NCBI RefSeq assembly: GCF_003675385.1
Contig: NZ_RCWZ01000005.1
Span: 372,001 to 436,000 of the forward strand
Origin: Mucilaginibacter kameinonensis
GTDB lineage: Bacteria; Bacteroidota; Bacteroidia; Sphingobacteriales; Sphingobacteriaceae
Direction: 5' to 3'
Length of the DNA stretch: 64,000 bases
In this document: positions 61,971 to 64,000 of the stretch, piece by piece
Position numbering within the stretch: the first letter of the stretch is position 1
Layout of the letters: the number at the start of each line of letters is the position of its first letter
Translations under genes and position numbers: made by a program
Notes under the pieces: model-generated
What the model saw: the letters and a program-made list of their open reading frames with translations, nothing else
What the model was told of the DNA's origin: nothing
The model's database searches: none

Positions 61971-64000
61971 TTAAAATTCTACCCTCAGCCCTATGTTAAA
62001 TACTTTTTGAATTGGATAGCCCAAACCAGAAGTTCCCATTTCAGGATCCCACAGCTTAAAACTGCTTACAGTTAATAGGTTTAAGCCGTTTATATAGATG
62101 CGTGCACTATTCAGATGGATACTTTTAAGTTGGCTTTTCGTGAAATTGTATCCAAACTCTGCCGACTTCAGGCGCAGGAACGAGCCGTTTCTTAACCACC
62201 AAGTTGATGTTGGCGATGTTAGGGTCTGGCTGTTGTTTGCTTGTACAGTGTTGCTTAAACGCGGCCAGAACGCGTAAGGGTTACGATTATCTTCAGACCA
62301 GTGATCATCGGCAATTGACTTTAACAAGCCACTTTGGTTGCCGGTATTGAGGCCGTTATCCTGCAAGCCACTCACTAAGGTAAAAGGGGAAATATCCGCC
62401 GAATTGATCACAAAAGAAGACCTTGCCGATCCCTGGAAGAATGCACTGATATCAAAGTTTTTATAGCCAACAGAAAAACCAAATCCGTATATAATTTCCG
62501 GAACCTGCGGGTAGCCAATCGGCACAACATCCGAGCTGGTTATTTTTCCGTCGCCATTCATATCGCGGTATTTAATGTCGCCGGCTTTGTAATCACCAAA
62601 ACTTTGTACGGGCGAGTTGGCTACATCCACATTGTCAATAAATAACCGCTCGGCAATAAGGCCATATATCTGGCTCAGAGAGTTACCTACTTTACTCAAA
62701 TACTGCAGGTTGCCTGGATATACCGGTTCTTCATTTTTTAGCAACTTGCTTTTAGCATAAGTAAGCGTACCGCGCGATTGGATCCAGAAAGAGTTGTTGA
62801 AGCTTTTCTTATAATCCATAGCAATATCCACCCCTTTACTGGATGACTTGCCCGCGTTTGAGGATATATCAGCCTGTAAACCCATAGAGGTAGGAATGGT
62901 ACTGCGCACCATCAAAATATTATCACGCTTTTGTTGATAGGCATCAACCGTTAAGGTAAAGTTTTTGGCAACTGTTAAATCCATACCTATGTTGGTTTGC
63001 CTTGATTGCTCCCAGGTAATATTTTGATTTTCATAACGATTGGTAACTACGCCCGGCCTGCTATACAGATAGTTGGTGCCAAACTGGCCGTAAGAGCCGT
63101 TATTTAAATTAACATCAGAGAGATAAAAGAAACGGTCTGTTGCTTTTCCAATTTGATCGTTACCAACTAAACCATAGGTAAACCTGAATTTAAGGTTATC
63201 AATAGTTGACAGCAGTGGTTCAAAAAACTTTTCGTTTGATACTACCCAGCCGGCGCCTACTGACGGAAAAAAACCAAAGCGGTGATTGCTTGCAAAACGC
63301 TCGGACCCATTGTAGCCAAAATTAAACTCAAACAGGTAGCGGTTATCATAACCGTAAGTAAACCTGCCCGATACTCCCTGGTTGCGCGAGGGCAGCGATA
63401 ATTGTAGTGTTTTGGCGTTGCCGGTAAGGTAATTGCGCAGAGTACCGATCAACAACCCGCTAACTGCATGTTTTTGGGCGAAGGTGCGATTGTAGGTTAC
63501 CGCTGTTTCAATATAAGTTATCGCGTTAGAAATATTTGATCCGGGATCTTGATTATAAGTTAAATACTCGGTTGGGGTATTGCCAACGCTGCTGCCCACT
63601 AACCCGTTGTTAAGCAATGTTAAACCGTTAAACGTTCCGTTAAGTACGTCTGATTGATAGTAATAAGGACTATACTGACGCGAAACGGTAAAGTATGAAT
63701 AACGTGTAGTATAGGCCATTGCCCTTGCGGATAACCCCTGGGTAATAAAATCAAGCTTTTGACTTAAGTTTAATTGCGCGGTTAGTGTACTGGTATTTGA
63801 GCTTTGAAAACCAGATAACGATTGCGCGTATGGGTTCATGTATAAGCCGCCACCTGGTATAATAGCGTTACCGAAAAGTGGATGATTTACATAAGGTAAC
63901 AGGTTACCAGGGTAAATAGCCGGAAAAGCTACCGGATTACTCCATAAGGCGTTTAAGAAAGTGTAACCGCCACCACCTACAGGGCCATGATAACTGTCGA
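61971..64000 (-). CDS. SusC/RagA family TonB-linked transporter (partial, 5' end beyond window)
   Basis: The leftward frame stays open past the first internal Met (63839) to the window edge (translated part includes SYHGPVGGGGYTF and PGNLLPYVNHPLFG), so the N-terminus, plug and signal peptide are missing. The visible 676 residues are the barrel: YDNRYLFEFNFGYNGSERFA, FGFFPSVGAGWVVSNEKFFE, GDIKYRDMNGDGKITSSDVV, and a C-terminal KVFNIGLRVEF strand. The next gene leftward is its SusD partner. Together with the two DUF lipoproteins it forms the end of a second polysaccharide-utilisation-type locus. Confidence 0.95.
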   Translation of the reverse strand, partial: DSYHGPVGGGGYTFLNALWSNPVAFPAIYPGNLLPYVNHPLFGNAIIPGGGLYMNPYAQSLSGFQSSNTSTLTAQLNLSQKLDFITQGLSARAMAYTTRYSYFTVSRQYSPYYYQSDVLNGTFNGLTLLNNGLVGSSVGNTPTEYLTYNQDPGSNISNAITYIETAVTYNRTFAQKHAVSGLLIGTLRNYLTGNAKTLQLSLPSRNQGVSGRFTYGYDNRYLFEFNFGYNGSERFASNHRFGFFPSVGAGWVVSNEKFFEPLLSTIDNLKFRFTYGLVGNDQIGKATDRFFYLSDVNLNNGSYGQFGTNYLYSRPGVVTNRYENQNITWEQSRQTNIGMDLTVAKNFTLTVDAYQQKRDNILMVRSTIPTSMGLQADISSNAGKSSSKGVDIAMDYKKSFNNSFWIQSRGTLTYAKSKLLKNEEPVYPGNLQYLSKVGNSLSQIYGLIAERLFIDNVDVANSPVQSFGDYKAGDIKYRDMNGDGKITSSDVVPIGYPQVPEIIYGFGFSVGYKNFDISAFFQGSARSSFVINSADISPFTLVSGLQDNGLNTGNQSGLLKSIADDHWSEDNRNPYAFWPRLSNTVQANNSQTLTSPTSTWWLRNGSFLRLKSAEFGYNFTKSQLKSIHLNSARIYINGLNLLTVSSFKLWDPEMGTSGLGYPIQKVFNIGLRVEF

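Noticed and set aside
1..64000. tRNA, rRNA, CRISPR array, insertion sequence, prophage or attachment site
   Set aside because: None was recognised; the intergenic regions show only promoters, palindromes and terminators, and no transposase or integrase motif was seen in any frame.

Overview
The window comes from a Bacteroidota chromosome, most likely family Sphingobacteriaceae and close to Mucilaginibacter or Pedobacter. The support is SusC/SusD pairs, a type IX secretion (PorP/SprF, CHU_C-type C-terminal domain) gene pair, FecR/ECF-sigma signalling, TAnnTTTG-type promoters, scarce Shine-Dalgarno sequences and moderate GC with AT-rich spacers. No rRNA, tRNA, CRISPR array, insertion sequence or prophage was recognised. 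The genus is an inference; no marker gene was compared.

Layout. 1-10.8 kb: a leftward SusC/SusD locus with a membrane-bound TPR/HTH regulator (DUF6377-like), SusC, SusD and two tandem FG-GAP/UnbV lipoproteins, the last cut by the window edge. 11-21.4 kb: mixed housekeeping and accessory genes (RRM RNA-binding protein, phosphohexomutase, serine hydrolase with TPR, two DoxX-like proteins, a membrane-tethered putative HTH protein, a small HTH regulator, a DHFR/RibD-like protein, a GlxA-type AraC regulator, a fold-III PLP decarboxylase). 21.5-27 kb: two small hydrophilic proteins, then PorP/SprF and a giant PKD protein with a gliding/T9SS C-terminal domain. 27-36.4 kb: a degenerate-Nudix regulator, an asymmetric heterodimeric ABC exporter with a divergent MarR-like regulator, and an ABC ATPase/FtsX permease/SGNH esterase cluster resembling E. 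coli ybbA-ybbP-tesA. 36.4-42.3 kb: a serine hydrolase and LacI regulator, a Gly/Asn-rich exported protein, a sorbosone-dehydrogenase-like lipoprotein with cytochrome c, and an exported RidA. 42.3-50.5 kb: an operon of TonB-dependent receptor, ECF sigma, FecR and an STN protein with 16-residue repeats, next to a 7TM hybrid histidine kinase. 50.8-57.4 kb: GH35 beta-galactosidase, an RpoD-family sigma factor co-transcribed with an SDR-type threonine dehydrogenase, an Lrp regulator, two small proteins, and an ArsR/MFS pair. 57.4-64 kb: a second SusC/SusD locus with DUF5000-like and DUF4998-like lipoproteins; its SusC runs off the right edge.

How it works together. The two Sus loci and GH35 point to plant or microbial glycan use. 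Palindromes beside several regulators (HTH, Nudix, MarR, LacI, ArsR) suggest local autoregulation. A LacI-type 12-bp palindrome lies upstream of GH35.

The most unusual unit is the 42.3-48.0 kb operon. The STN signalling domain is not on the TonB receptor but on a separate exported protein with eight exact 16-residue repeats, translationally coupled to FecR. All functions are inferred from visible motifs and family knowledge; no database search was run.
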